Shown here in pieces: positions 49,447-60,604 of a stretch of 64,000 nucleotides of DNA; within the stretch, counting starts at the first letter, position 1, and each line of letters opens with the position of its first letter. The stretch comes from Tolypeutes matacus (lineage: Eukaryota; Chordata; Mammalia; Cingulata; Chlamyphoridae). The notes beneath the pieces were generated by a model. The model was given only the letters and a program-made list of their open reading frames with translations. It did not search any database and was not told where the DNA came from. The position numbers were made by a program, and so were the translations under genes. Location: the NCBI GenBank assembly GCA_026826555.1, contig JAKSZT010054304.1, positions 35,643,424-35,707,423 on the forward strand, written 5' to 3'.

Positions 49447-52118
49447 AAAACCAAATGTTGGTTCTTTGAAAATATTGATAAAATTGACTAAACATTATCT
49501 AGACTGACACAGAATAAAGGTAGAGGATACAAATAACAAAAATCAGAAATGAAAAGGGGAACATTACTACAAAACTTGCTGAAATAAAAAGGACTATAAA
49601 AGGATAGTATGAAAAACAGGATACACAATATATTAGATAACCCAGATGAAATGGACAAGTTCTTAGAAATACACAAACTACCTACATTGACTCAAGAAGA
49701 ATAGAAGATATCAACATACCTATTACTAATAAGGAGATTGATTCTGTTATCAAAATCTTCCTGAGAAAGAAAAGCCCAGGGCCAGAAATGAGAGGAGGGG
49801 CATTATGATTCACCCCACAAAAATAAAAAGGATCATAAGAGGATACCATGAACAAGTGTATGCTAACAAATTAGACAATCTAGATGAACTGGACAAATTC
49901 CTAGAAACAGATTAACAACCTCTATTGTCTCTACAAGAAATAGAAGACTTCAACAGAAAAATTACAAAGAAATGGAATCAGTCATCCTAAGAAAGAAAAG
50001 CCCAGGTCCAGATGGCTTCACAGGGAACCTACCAGTCTTCTAAGAAGGCTTAACTCCAATTATGCTCATATTCTTCCAAACAATTAAAGAAGAGTAACAC
50101 TCCCTGATTCATTCTGTGAGCTGACATGACCCTCATACAAAAGTCAGGTAAAGATACCTCAAGAAAAGAAAACTAGAGACCAATAGCTCTCAGGATTATA
50201 GATGCAAAAATCCTCAACAAAATATTAGCAAACCAAATTCTTCAATATACTAACAGAATTATACACCATAATCAAATGGGATTTATCCCAGGTATACAAA
50301 TTTGTTTCAACATAAAATTGAATAATGTAATACAATGAAAGGGAACAAAAAATGGCCATCTCAATTGATCCAGAAAAATCATTTGACAAAATCCAGCACC
50401 CCTTCTTGATAAAAATCACTTAGAAGATTAGGAATAGAAAGAAACTTCCTCAACATAATAAAGGGCATATATGAAAAGCCCCCAGCTCACATCCTATGTA
50501 ATGGAAAATCTGTAAGCTTTCCCTCTAAGAACAGGAACAAGACAAGGATGCCCACTTCCACCACCATTGTACACCATTGTAAAGGAAGTTTTTGCCCGAG
50601 CAACTAGGAAGAAAAAGAAATGAAAGACATCTAAATTGGAAAGGAAGAAGTAAAATTTTCTCTATTTGCAGATGACATGATCCTACATACAGAAAATCTT
50701 GAAAAATCTACAAAAAAGTTCCTAGATCTAATAAGTATATTCAGAAAAGTGATGGGGTACAAAGTCAACATGCAGAAATCAATACAGTTTCTATGCAAAA
50801 GCAATGAACAATCAGAAGAAGAAATCAAGAAAGCATTCTATTCACATTAGCAACAAAAGAATCATATATCTAGGAATAAATCTAACAAAGGATGTAAAAG
50901 ACTTGTACACAGAAAACTGAAAAAGAAGACTGAAAGAAATGAAAAAAAAAACTTAAAAAATAGAAGGACATTCTGTGTTCATTGATTATAAGACACATAT
51001 ATCAATAAGATGTTAATCTTACCAAAGCAATTTATAGATTGAATGATAGTCCACTCAAAACTCCATTAACCTTTTTTACAGAAATAGAAAAGCCAGTCAT
51101 CAAATTTACATGAAATGGAAAGGCCCTGAATATCTAAAGCCATCTTGGAAAAAAAGAATGAAGTTGGAGGACTCACACTTCCCAATCTTAAAACTTATTA
51201 ATAAGCCACAGTCATCCAAACAGCATGGTGGAGCAGACGTGGCTCCCGCCTCCCACATGGGAAGTCCCAGGTTCAGTTCCCAGTGCCTCCTCAAAAAACA
51301 AAAATGAACAAAAGCAAAACAAATGAAAAAAAAACCAATTCAGGTAAGTCAATGTGTCTCAGTGGCCAAGCACCAGCTTCCAACATATGAGGTCCCACAT
51401 TCAATCCCTGGCCCTGGGTATCTTAAAACAAACAAACAAACAAACAAACAAACAAAAAACAGCATGCTGCTGCACAAGGACCAACATATAGACCAAAAAA
51501 ATTGAACTGAGTGCTCAGAAATCAACCCTCACATTATGGCCAACTGATTTTTTACAAGAGAGTAAAGAGCATTCAATAGGGAATGAATAGCGTTTTTAAC
51601 AAACAGTGCAGGGGAAACTGTATATCCAGCTGCAAAAGAAAGAAGGACGACTCATATTTTACACTTTATATAAAATAAATTCAAAATAGATCAAAGACCT
51701 AAATATAAAAGCCAGAACTTTCAAACTTACAGAACCAAACATAGAGAATCATCTTTAGGATATTGTGTTAAGCAATGGTTTCTTAGATTTATACCTAAAG
51801 CACAAGCAACAAAAGAAAAAATAGATAAATAGGACCTCATCAAAATTAAAAAGTTGTTTCTCAAAGAACTTTATCATGAAAGTGTGACAACCAACACTAT
51901 GTGAGAAAATATTTGGAAACTACATATCTGATAAAGATTTAATATACAGAATATATAAAGAAAATCTGCAACTTATAAAGAAAAAGACAAACAACCCAAT
52001 TAAAAATGACAAAGACTTGAACAGACATCTCTCAAAATAAGATATACAAATGGCTAGAAGATACATGAAAAGATTCTTAACATTTTTAGCTATCATGAAA
52101 ATGAAAATCAAAACCACA
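49447..52118 (+). pseudogene. L1 ORF2 remnant with a duplicated RT segment
   Basis: The frame is broken throughout. The RT catalytic box F-A-D-D survives at 50665-50676. The N-terminal RT region is present twice in tandem, 49544-49782 and 49783-50020, each reaching the S-P-G-P block. The two repeats differ at many positions. The SINE pair interrupts the part following the thumb. The C-terminal region is cut by L1 copy 4. Confidence 0.85.
51218..51466 (+). mobile_element. Dimeric tRNA-derived SINE (DAS-like) with 10 bp target duplication
   Basis: Two similar tRNA-type units follow each other. Unit 1 (51228-51345) has a B-box-like GGTTCAGTTCC at 51270-51280, unit 2 (51346-51456) a weaker ATTCAATCC. 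Both end A-rich, the second in (AAAC)n. AAACAGCATG occurs at 51218-51227 and again at 51457-51466, so the pair lies within one target duplication inside L1 copy 3. The unit resembles SINEs of the armadillo/sloth group and is the main pointer to a xenarthran host. Amplification would rely on L1 enzymes. Confidence 0.8.
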
Positions 52119-52855
52119 ATGAGGGGAACTGTGAGATGATGGAGTTGAATTAAGCAGTGAGGGATCAACTCTCTCACAAAAAGAAAAGAGAAAGAGCCAA
52201 AAGCTAATTGAAGGACTTTCTTTTGGGGTTAGCAGACCAGGAGAGTGTTTCACAATTCCCAGGAGGGTGAGGGACAAAGAGATAAAAACCTGAAACAGCA
52301 AACGTGAATTACCAAACCCCTTTAGCTGCTAGACATTTCCTCTACCCCTAAGATATTAAGCTGGGGTTCAGCTCTTGGCTCACTACAGATGACTGAGAGG
52401 AGAATAGACATCTTCCTGCCTGCCAACTGATACAAAGGAAAAGGGAGGGGAAGTAGGAGGATTTTCTTCAGTCAATTTGGCCAACAGAGCCTGCTTTGAA
52501 TCTTGGGTCGACAGACCAAAACACAGAAAATGGAGATTTTCTTTCTGTGGAAAGATGCACCTATAAGCTCCATCTGCTGGCCAGTCTGGATTTGCATGAA
52601 CAGAAACTGCTTTTGGGTCTCTTGGTACTATAACTCTTGGGAGAAAATCTGTACCCCATTAGTTAATCCCTGGAAAGACTTTGATAATTTAACTGGATAA
52701 TTTTAAAGGCAAAGTATAAGTTGAACCAAATATCAAAGAAGAGCTGTGAAAACAAAAGGCAAGAGAGAGAAATTGTCCATCAGAATAAATTCACCAACAT
52801 ATTCAGATGTCTAGACATAAGAAAAATTACAAACAATACTAGGAAACAGTAAGGG

Positions 52856-53735
52856 ATGGCCCAACCAAACGAACAAACCAAATGTCTTGAAGAGATACAT
52901 GATTTAAGAAATTAATCAATGATAATCAAACAACTGTCCTAAATAAGTTTAAAGAATTGAAAGAAAATAGGACTAAAAAGATAAAAGATATTCCAAAGAC
53001 ATTGGGTGAGCATAAAGAACAATTTGAAAGTCTGCAAAGAAAAGTAACAGACCTTATGTGAATAAAAGACATGGTGGATGAGATTAAAAATACATTACAG
53101 GTACATAAGAGTGGATTTGAATTGCTTGAAGACAGAATTACTGATTTCAAAGAAAGAACATTTTCAAGGAAAAGACAGGAGAACAGAAAGAGAAGACAAT
53201 GGAAAAAATGGAACAGGATCTCAGAAAATTGAATGACAATGCAAAAAGCACAAACATATACATTATCAGTGTATCAAAAGGAGAAGAGAATGGAAAAGGG
53301 AAAGAAAGAATATTTGAAGAAGTAGTAACCAAAAAATTCCTAACCCTTACAAAAGACATAAGTATCAATATCCAAGAGGGACAATGCAAAACAAACAGAA
53401 TAAATCCAAATAGACCTAACCCAAGACATATACTATTCAGAATGACAAACATCAGAGATAAAGAGAAGATTCTGAAAGCAGGAAGAAAAAGCAAAACATC
53501 TCATACAAGGGAACCACAATAAGATTATGTCTCACCAGAAAACATGGAGGATAGAAGAAACTGGCATGAATTATTTAAGGTACTGAAAGAGAAAACTTCC
53601 AGCCAAGAATTCTGTATCCACCAATGCTGTCTTTTAAAAATGATGCTGAGTTCAAAGTCTTCACAGAAAAACAAAAAACTGAATGTATATGTATCCAAAA
53701 GAGCAGAATTACAAGTGATATTAAAGGGAGTGTAG
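52856..53735 (+). pseudogene. L1 ORF1 remnant
   Basis: The start ATG at 52856 precedes a coiled-coil-like lysine/glutamate-rich part with stops. The RNA-binding part is open at 53199-53522 (107 codons, with GEENGKGKE and the I-N-P-N-R-P-N-P-R-H block). The C-terminal part is open at 53544-53735 in another frame. The 115-codon minus-strand frame at 53147-53494 is its antisense shadow. Confidence 0.87.
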
Positions 53736-53899
53736 CATCTTGAAAGGGAAAAACAAGGGCATGAGACCTGGAGAAGAGTATAGAAGCAAGATTGTTAGGA
53801 AGCAGAAATTAAAGGGTAATAAGAAAGGCAATAGTATGATATGACAACAGAAAGTAGAAGGATAAAATGGATGAAGAAATGTCTTTACAGTAATAAAAT

Positions 53900-56800
53900 T
53901 GAATGTTAACAGATCGATCTCACCAACCAATAGATATAGACTGATAGATAGAATGGATAAAAAATATAAACCACCTATATGTTGTCTACAAGAGACTCAC
54001 CTCAGATGTAAGGACACAACAAGATTAAAAATGAGATGTTGAAAAAATATATTCCGGGCAAATAATAACCAAAAAAGAGCTTCAGTCATGATATCAATAT
54101 TGGACAAAACAGAATTTAAATGCAAAATTTTATAAAGGATGAATAAAGTTATTATGTATTAATAAAAGGAGAAATCTGCAAGAAGAAATAACTATACTAA
54201 ATATTTATGCACCTAACCTCAATGCCCCTAGATTCATGAGGCACACACTGACAAAAAATATTTGGAGACTTCTATACTCTACTCTCAATATTGCATAGCT
54301 CATTTGCACAGAGCAGAAATAAAGCAACAGAGAGCTTGAATGATATGATAAATGAACTAGACCTAAGAAACATTGCACCCCAAAAAAGCAGGATATACAT
54401 TCTTTTCAAGTACTCATGGACCTTCTCTAAGAAAGACCAAATATGGGGTCACATGACATGTCTCAGTAAATTTTAAGAGATTGAAATTATACAAAACACT
54501 CTCTATGATCATAACAGGATGAAGCTGCAAATCAATAATGGATGGAAAAAGGGAAAATTCATAAATATATGGAGATTAAACAACACACACTTAAATACAC
54601 TCAACATATCAAAATCTATTGGACACAGCAAAGGCAATGACGAGAGGGAAATTTATAGCCCTCAATGCTTACATTAAAAAAACAAGAAAAAGCTAAAATT
54701 GAAGATTTAACTGCATACCTCGAGGAACTAGGAAAAGAACAGCAAACTAATCCCAAACCAAGCTGAAGGAATTAAATACTAAAGATCAGGGAAGAAATAA
54801 ATGAAATTGAGAACAAAAAACCTAGAGAGAATCAACAATACCAAATGTTGGTTCTTTGAGAATATCAACAAATTTGGCAAACCCTTATCTAAACTGACAA
54901 AGAAAAAAGGAAAGAAGATACAAAAAAAAAAAATCAGAAATGAGATGGAGGACATTATCACTGATCTGGCAGAAATAAGAGAGATCATAAGACAATACTA
55001 TGAACAATTGTATGCCAAAAAAACTAAACTAAGTAGAGGAGATGGACAAATTCCTAGAAACACACAAACCACCTAAACTGACCCTAGAAGAAATAGAAGA
55101 CTTCAAGAAACCAATCACAAGTGAAGAGTTTGAAACAATCATCAATAACCTCCCAAAGTTTAAAAGTCAGGAACCAGATGGCTTCACAGGTGTTTTCTAT
55201 CAATCATCCATGACGACCTAATGCCAATCTTGCTCAAGTTCTTTCAAAATATTGAACAGGAAAGAATGTTAACAAACTTCTTCTATGATGCCTACATTAC
55301 CCTAATACCAAAACCAGATTGGTTACTATGAAAAAGTATATTAGAGTTCAATATCCCTAATGAAAAAAAAAATGCACAAATCCTCAACAGAATACTTGCA
55401 AACAGAATAAAAACAAAAACAAAAACATGAAACGAATTATACACCATGATCAAATGGGTTTTATCCCAAGTATGCAAGGTGGATCAGCACAAGAAAATCA
55501 ATAAGTGTAATAAAACACATTTAGAAATGAAGAAGAAAAATCACATGATCCTCTCAATTAATGCACAAAAGACATTTGACAAAATACAATACTCTTCTTG
55601 ATAAAAACACTCCTAGAGATAGAAATAGAAAGAAGCTCTCTCAATATGTTAAAATGTATATACGAAAAACCTACAGCTAGCATTTTACTCAATGGTCAAA
55701 GACTTAAAGCTTTCCCACTGAGATCAGGATCAAAACAAGGATGCCCACTGTCACCATTATTCAATAATCTGCTTAGAAGTTCTAGCTAAAGCAATTAGGT
55801 ATGAAAAAGGAATAAATGCATCCAAATTGAAAGGAAGAAGTAAAACTTTCCCTATTCACTGAAGACATGATCTTATATTTAGAAAATCCTGAAAAATCTA
55901 CAAGAAAGTTATGAGAATTAATAGACGAGTTCAGCAAAGTGGTTGGACACAAGATTAATATGCAAAAGTCAACAGTATTTCTTTACACTACTGATGTGCA
56001 ATCTAAGGAGGAAATCAGAAAAAAATTTCCATTTATAATAGTGACTACAAAAATCAAATATTTAGGAATTCAGAAAACAAAAGCATTGCTAAATGACCTG
56101 AAGAATTAAATAAATGGAATCCATGTTCATGGATTGGAAAATTAAATATCATTAACATTTCAATTCCACCCAAACTGATTTACAGATTCAATGCAATCCC
56201 AATAAAAATCCCAACAACCTTTTTTGCAGAAATCAATAAGCCAAAAATCAAATTTATTTGGAAAGTTAAGGGACTCTGAATAGGCAAAAATGTCTTTAAA
56301 AAAGAACAAAGTTGGAGGACTCACACTTCCTGACTTTAAAGCATATTAATTATATGCAGTAGCAAAAACAGCATAGTACAGCATAAAGCCAGACAGATTG
56401 ACCAATGGAACGAAATAGAGAACTCAGAAATAGATCCTCACATTTAAGATCAAGTGAGTTTGGACAAAGATGTACATGCCACCCCCCAAGCCCCACAGCT
56501 GGGCCAGAACAGTGTATTCAACAAATGGTGCTAGAAAAACTTGATAGTCATACCCCCCAAAAAAGAAAGAAGACCCCATTTCTCATGTTTTATACAAAAA
56601 TGAACTCAAAATGGATCAGGACCTAAATATAAAAACATCCATAACTCCTAGGAGAAAGTGTAGGAAAACGTCTTCAAGATCCTGTGGTAGGAAGTAGTTT
56701 CTTATACCTTTCACCCAAAGCATGAACAACAAAAGAAAAAAAAAAAAGATAAATAGTACCTCCTCAGAAGTAAATACTTTGCACCTCAAAGGAGTTTGTC

Positions 56801-57514
56801 AAAGGGGTGAAAAGACAGCCGACTCATTGGGAGAAAATATTTGGCAATTACATAAGGTTTAATATCCATAATATATAAAGAGATAACACAACTCAACAAT
56901 AAAAAGACAAACTACCTAATTAAAAAATGGGCCAAAGACTTGAAAAGGCAATTGTCCAAAGAAGATATACAAAGTGGTGAAGAAACACATAAACATCACT
57001 AGTGAATAGGGAAATGCAAATCAAAACTAGAGTGAGACATCATTTCACACCTTTTAGACCGGCCACTATTAAAAAGTCAGAAAACTGTTAATGGATGTGG
57101 AGAGACAAGAATGCTTATTCACTCTTGGTGGGAATGTAAAATGGTACAGCCACTGTGGATGACTGTTTGGTAATTCTTAAGGAAGTTGATTATAGACTCT
57201 CCATGTGACCCAGCAATACCATTGCTAGGTATATACACAGAAGAATTGAGAGCAGTGACACAAATAAATATATGCACAGCAATGTTCATAGCAGTGTTAT
57301 TCACAGTGCCAAAAGTTGGAAACAACCCAAATGTCCATCAACTGTAGAATGGATAAACAAATTGTGGAGTATATACAGGATGGAATATTATGCAGCGGTA
57401 AGAAGAAATGAAGTCATGAAACATATGACAACATGGTTGAATCTGGAGGACAGTAAGTTCAGTGAAACAAGCCAGATGCAAAAGGACAAATGCTGTATGA
57501 TTGCAATATTATGA
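53900..57514 (+). pseudogene. L1 ORF2 remnant with mutated RT active site
   Basis: The endonuclease region is badly broken (53900-54560). RT is recognisable from 54800. The catalytic box at 55855-55866 reads F-T-E-D instead of F-A-D-D, losing the first catalytic Asp. The C-terminal end is readable at 57272-57514, with the CPSTVEWINKLWSIY-type block and a stop after Q-K-D-K-C-C-M-I-A-I-L. The stop at 57512-57514 sets the ORF2 end for this subfamily. Confidence 0.88.
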
Positions 57515-58093
57515 ACTAAATATACTATGTAAACTTATGGAATTAATAATTAGAATATAGGTCACCAGAAAATAGAATGAAGGTAGAGAATGGAAAGCTG
57601 ATGGTAAATCTCTGAAGACTTGGTTAAAAGTCTTGTTTGTTTGGAAATCTTTGGAAATATATGGAAATGGTGAGAGCACATCATGGTGTTTGTGACTAGC
57701 AGAGCTATTATATGGGTATGACAATTGTTGAAAGTAAAAGCCTAGATGGGCCAAGATGGCGTTAGTGTAGGAGGGCGCACAGTGCAAGCTCCCAGAGCAA
57801 GGCGGATTGGGGACGGGGTCCTGCCCGGGGGTCTGTGCTGTGCACGCGTGGAGTGAGAGGCTTGGGACATCTATCTGCGCGGATCGGTGGTGTGGACCAA
57901 ACGGTGGAGATTCGTGAGTTTTGAGGCTGCTGGTGGATGTTGGCACAGGTGGCTGTGACCCGCGGTTAGGGGAAAAAAAATAAAACGGCCATTTTGAGCC
58001 ACGGGCGGGGCAAAAAAGTTTTATTTTCTGGGGATCTGGCTGCCTGGCGCCCCTTGGACCTTGTGTGAACAGAGCAAACGAGCTAATCAGCAC
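57509..58093 (-). CDS. Antisense open frame from the L1 5'UTR (ORF0-like position), hypothetical
   Basis: The ATG at 58091-58093 opens a 194-codon frame on the minus strand that runs out of the 5' end of copy 5 (57745) and through the 3'UTR of copy 4. The product is rich in S and P in its first half (S-P-P-F-G-P-H-H-R-S region) and has a hydrophobic segment near its C-terminus. No domain is recognised. Primate L1s have an antisense promoter and a short ORF0 in the same place that can splice into flanking DNA; this frame lies in a comparable position but shows no obvious likeness. It could equally be a chance frame in stop-poor GC-rich DNA. Confidence 0.25.
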   Translation of the reverse strand: MLISSFALFTQGPRGARQPDPQKIKLFCPARGSKWPFYFFSPNRGSQPPVPTSTSSLKTHESPPFGPHHRSAQIDVPSLSLHACTAQTPGQDPVPNPPCSGSLHCAPSYTNAILAHLGFYFQQLSYPYNSSASHKHHDVLSPFPYISKDFQTNKTFNQVFRDLPSAFHSLPSFYFLVTYILIINSISLHSIFSS

Positions 58094-58560
58094 CCAGTGA
58101 ACCGGAGGGGGGATTTTGGTCGGGCAACGCAGCTGATTTCCTTAGCCACCCAGGGATAAGACCTGGGCCGCTGCGGAGCCAGGAGGAAGGGACACTTCCC
58201 AAATAAGGAAGGGTTTGGTTGGAAGACAGGGAAGGGTATTTTATATTTTTAGACATTGATCTGGCTGCCTGCACCACCCCATAGCTTTGGGGAGCAGATA
58301 AGCCGACCTGAAGCAGCATTAGGCTAAGAGCAGACGCGAATCTGCACTCAAACTGATTTACTGAGCAGCCCGGTGACGCTGGAGCTCAGCGCCAGAAGGG
58401 GCGGAATCCGCCATCTCTAGCACTCCTCACTGACTAACATCAGAGCTTCAGCTAACCTGGGGAGTCCGGAAAGTAGGACGTGCTTGATTAATTTCCACGG
58501 GCCCAGCTAGGGTCCCTTCCGTAAGGGGGTTGGTCTAGAGGAGGAATTATTTTGGGTCCT
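57745..58560 (+). promoter_or_regulatory. L1 5'UTR promoter region, CpG-containing
   Basis: This is the most GC-rich part of the window, with about 30 CpG sites, while the surrounding DNA has very few. In young L1s this region holds an RNA polymerase II promoter that is silenced by methylation; surviving CpGs suggest recent insertion. It also carries an antisense open frame (57509-58093). Beyond 58560 the 5'UTR changes to a simple repeat and then T-rich sequence. Confidence 0.6.
57751..57761 (+). promoter_or_regulatory. YY1-like initiator site at the L1 5' end
   Basis: CCAAGATGGCG contains the CAAGATGGC core that in human L1 lies about 12-21 bases from the start and directs the transcription start through YY1. 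Its position within the first 20 bases of the element fits that role. Function here is inferred. Confidence 0.6.
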
Positions 58561-58570
58561 GCATTTGGCT

Positions 58571-58628
58571 AAAAAATAAAAAATAAAAAATAAAAAATAA
58601 AATAATAATAAAAATTAAAAAAAAAAAA
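58571..58628. repeat. (AAAAAT)n simple repeat inside the L1 5'UTR
   Basis: AAAAAT-type units are followed by ATA and A-runs. It separates the GC-rich promoter part from the rest of the 5'UTR. Copy number is likely to vary between L1 copies. Confidence 0.85.
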
Positions 58629-59573
58629 GTGAGGTCACCCCAACAAATGAAAAATAAATTCTTTTTAATTTAGTTTAATAGCTAAAAGCTGCTTCAGGAC
58701 CTGCATATAGAAACCTGTGGGGAAATTCATTGATAAACACAAGTAGGCAGGAAGGATCCACGTGGACCCTAGGGGAATCATTGACCCCCCTTAGCTCTGT
58801 TTGACTGCTTGCCTGTGTGGATCTTTGGTTTCTCTCTGTTACTTTCTGGTCTATTGTTATTATTCCCATTTTCCTCCCCCCTTCCTTTTTCCTTCTATTT
58901 TTTTTTTTTTTTAAATAGGTGCTGACAGCTGGTCGCTCATTTGCTGGGCTTCTTATTCAGTAATTTCCCACTCGCTGTATATATTGATTCTGTATTACAA
59001 ACTATCGCTTATCCTTCCTGCATCTTTATGCCCTCTGTTTTCTGTTGTGGCTCTTAGAGACAACATTTTTTCATAGGCCCACAATTTAAGGGTGTCAATT
59101 TCTATCCCAACTATTTTGTTTTCTTCTTCTTCTTCTTTTTTTTTTTTATTAGTATCAACTTTTTCCTTTCAGACCTTTCTCTACTATTTCTCTCCCTCCT
59201 CATAATTCTAGCCTTCTAAATCACTATATATATATATTCCTCCATTTGTTTTCCCAGTCCATTGTAGGAACTCCATATTTTTTCCTAGTACTCTACACTG
59301 CCTACTCAAGTTAAATATTCATCTCATTAAGTCTCATTTTGCCCCTCTTCTAACTTTTATCAATATTTCTATTATCCTTCTGCCTTCCTTACATCTTTTT
59401 ATTCCTCTGGCCCTAACCTTTTGCCCTCAAGGGAACATAGAAAGAAGCAAGGAAATAAAATAAGAAGAAAAACTGCCAAAGAGAAAACTTAACTCACACG
59501 CAGAACCAACAGCTAAGTAAAATTCTAGAGCATAGAGAAAAGCTAATCAACTGAACAAACCCATCAAGATAAT
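58629..59573 (+). other. L1 5'UTR, distal T-rich part
   Basis: Pyrimidine-rich sequence with T-runs at 58898-58912 and 59138-59147 leads to a purine-rich stretch just before ORF1 (59440-59573). No gene; this is untranslated L1 leader by position. Confidence 0.7.
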
Positions 59574-60540
59574 ATGATGACCAGAGGGCAACAGAAAAAT
59601 ACAAATGACTCTGAGAAAATGGAAAACATGGACCAGTCCAGTGCACAAAATAAAACCAAGAAGCAATGCAGTACATCGAACAACTAATCAAAGCTATCCA
59701 AACAAATATCATGGACCAACTTAATGAACTGAAGGAAGAGATTAAGGATATAAAGAAGACACTGGGAGAACATACTGAAGAAATAGCTAACACACCTAAA
59801 AAGGCAATGGATATGATGGCGAACAAAGACACAAGTCAAGAAATGAAAAAGACGCTGGACTCACATGGCAGCAGAGGAAAGAATTAGTGATGTGGAAGAC
59901 AGTACAGTTGAAATCAAAGAGATTGTAGAAAAGATAGACAAAAAGATAGAAAAAAATCCAGTATGGTCTCAGGGAATTAACAGATAATGCAAGACGCACA
60001 AACATATGCTTTATGGGCATCCCAGAAGGAGAAGAGAAGGGAAAGGGAACAGAAGGAGTGTTGAAGGAAGTTATGGCTGAAAACTTCCCAACTCTATTGA
60101 GAGAGATGGATGTGCAGATCCAGGAAGCACAGCGCACCCCAAATAGTATAAATCCCAACAGACCAACTCCAAGACATATACTTGTCAAATTGTCCAATAC
60201 TCAAGACAAAGAGAAAATATTCAAGGCAGCAAGAGAAAAGAGAACCATCACCTACAAGGGAAGCACAATAAGATTAAGTGCTGATTTCTCAGCTGAAACC
60301 ATGGAGGCAAGAAGACAGTGGTATGACATAGTCAAAACACTAAAAGAAAAAAACTTCCAGCCACCAATTCTCTATCCAGCAAAAATGGCATTCAAAAATG
60401 ATGGAAAGTTCAAAATATTCACAGATAAACAGCAATTAAGCGAGTATGTCAAGAAGAAACCAGCACTTCAAGAAATACTAAAGGAATCTCTACAAGTTGA
60501 AAGGAAAAAACAAAGGAGAGAGAGTTGGAGGAGAGTTTAA
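59574..60540 (+). pseudogene. L1 ORF1 (RNA-binding chaperone), three frame breaks
   Basis: ORF1p coats L1 RNA and forms the ribonucleoprotein needed for retrotransposition. Tandem ATGs at 59574 and 59577 begin the frame (M-M-T-R-G-Q-Q). Frame changes near 59660, 59870 and 59975 split the N-terminal and coiled-coil parts. The C-terminal half is open at 60013-60540 (175 codons), covering the RRM (with the GEEKGKGTEG block) and the C-terminal domain ending in basic residues. Overall length, about 322 codons, is near that of human ORF1 (338). Damage is limited to small indels. Confidence 0.92.
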
Positions 60541-60604
60541 AAACAACTAAAAACTCAAAAAGAGAAACAAAACAACATATGACATACATTAACCGAAAGA
60601 AAAA

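Larger units (their letters stand above)
48157..52118 (+). mobile_element. LINE-1 copy 3: 5'UTR joined to ORF2, interrupted by copy 4
   Basis: A long 5'UTR (48157-49320, starting GTGGGAAGAAGGTGGAGTAGG) leads to the beginning of an ORF1-like coding stretch. At about 49447 the sequence jumps to mid-ORF2 (the CAAATGTTGGTTCTTTGAAAA block), so most of ORF1 and all of the endonuclease are missing. ORF2 continues with RT to 52118, where copy 4 begins in the middle of a conserved C-terminal stretch. Two SINE units are inserted at 51228-51456. Confidence 0.88.
52119..57740 (+). mobile_element. LINE-1 copy 4: full-length layout, degenerate
   Basis: 5'UTR 52119-52855 (starting GGGGAACTGTGAGATGATGG, same subfamily as copy 2), ORF1 52856-53735, ORF2 about 53900-57514, 3'UTR 57515-57740. 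It starts abruptly inside the ORF2 of copy 3. Its 3' end abuts the 5' end of copy 5 without a clear poly-A tail. At 5.6 kb it is close to complete but full of stops. Confidence 0.92.

Noticed and set aside
51228..51345. A possible tRNA gene
   Set aside because: The unit has tRNA-like promoter boxes, but it is flanked by a target duplication, ends A-rich and is part of a SINE pair; no full cloverleaf is evident.
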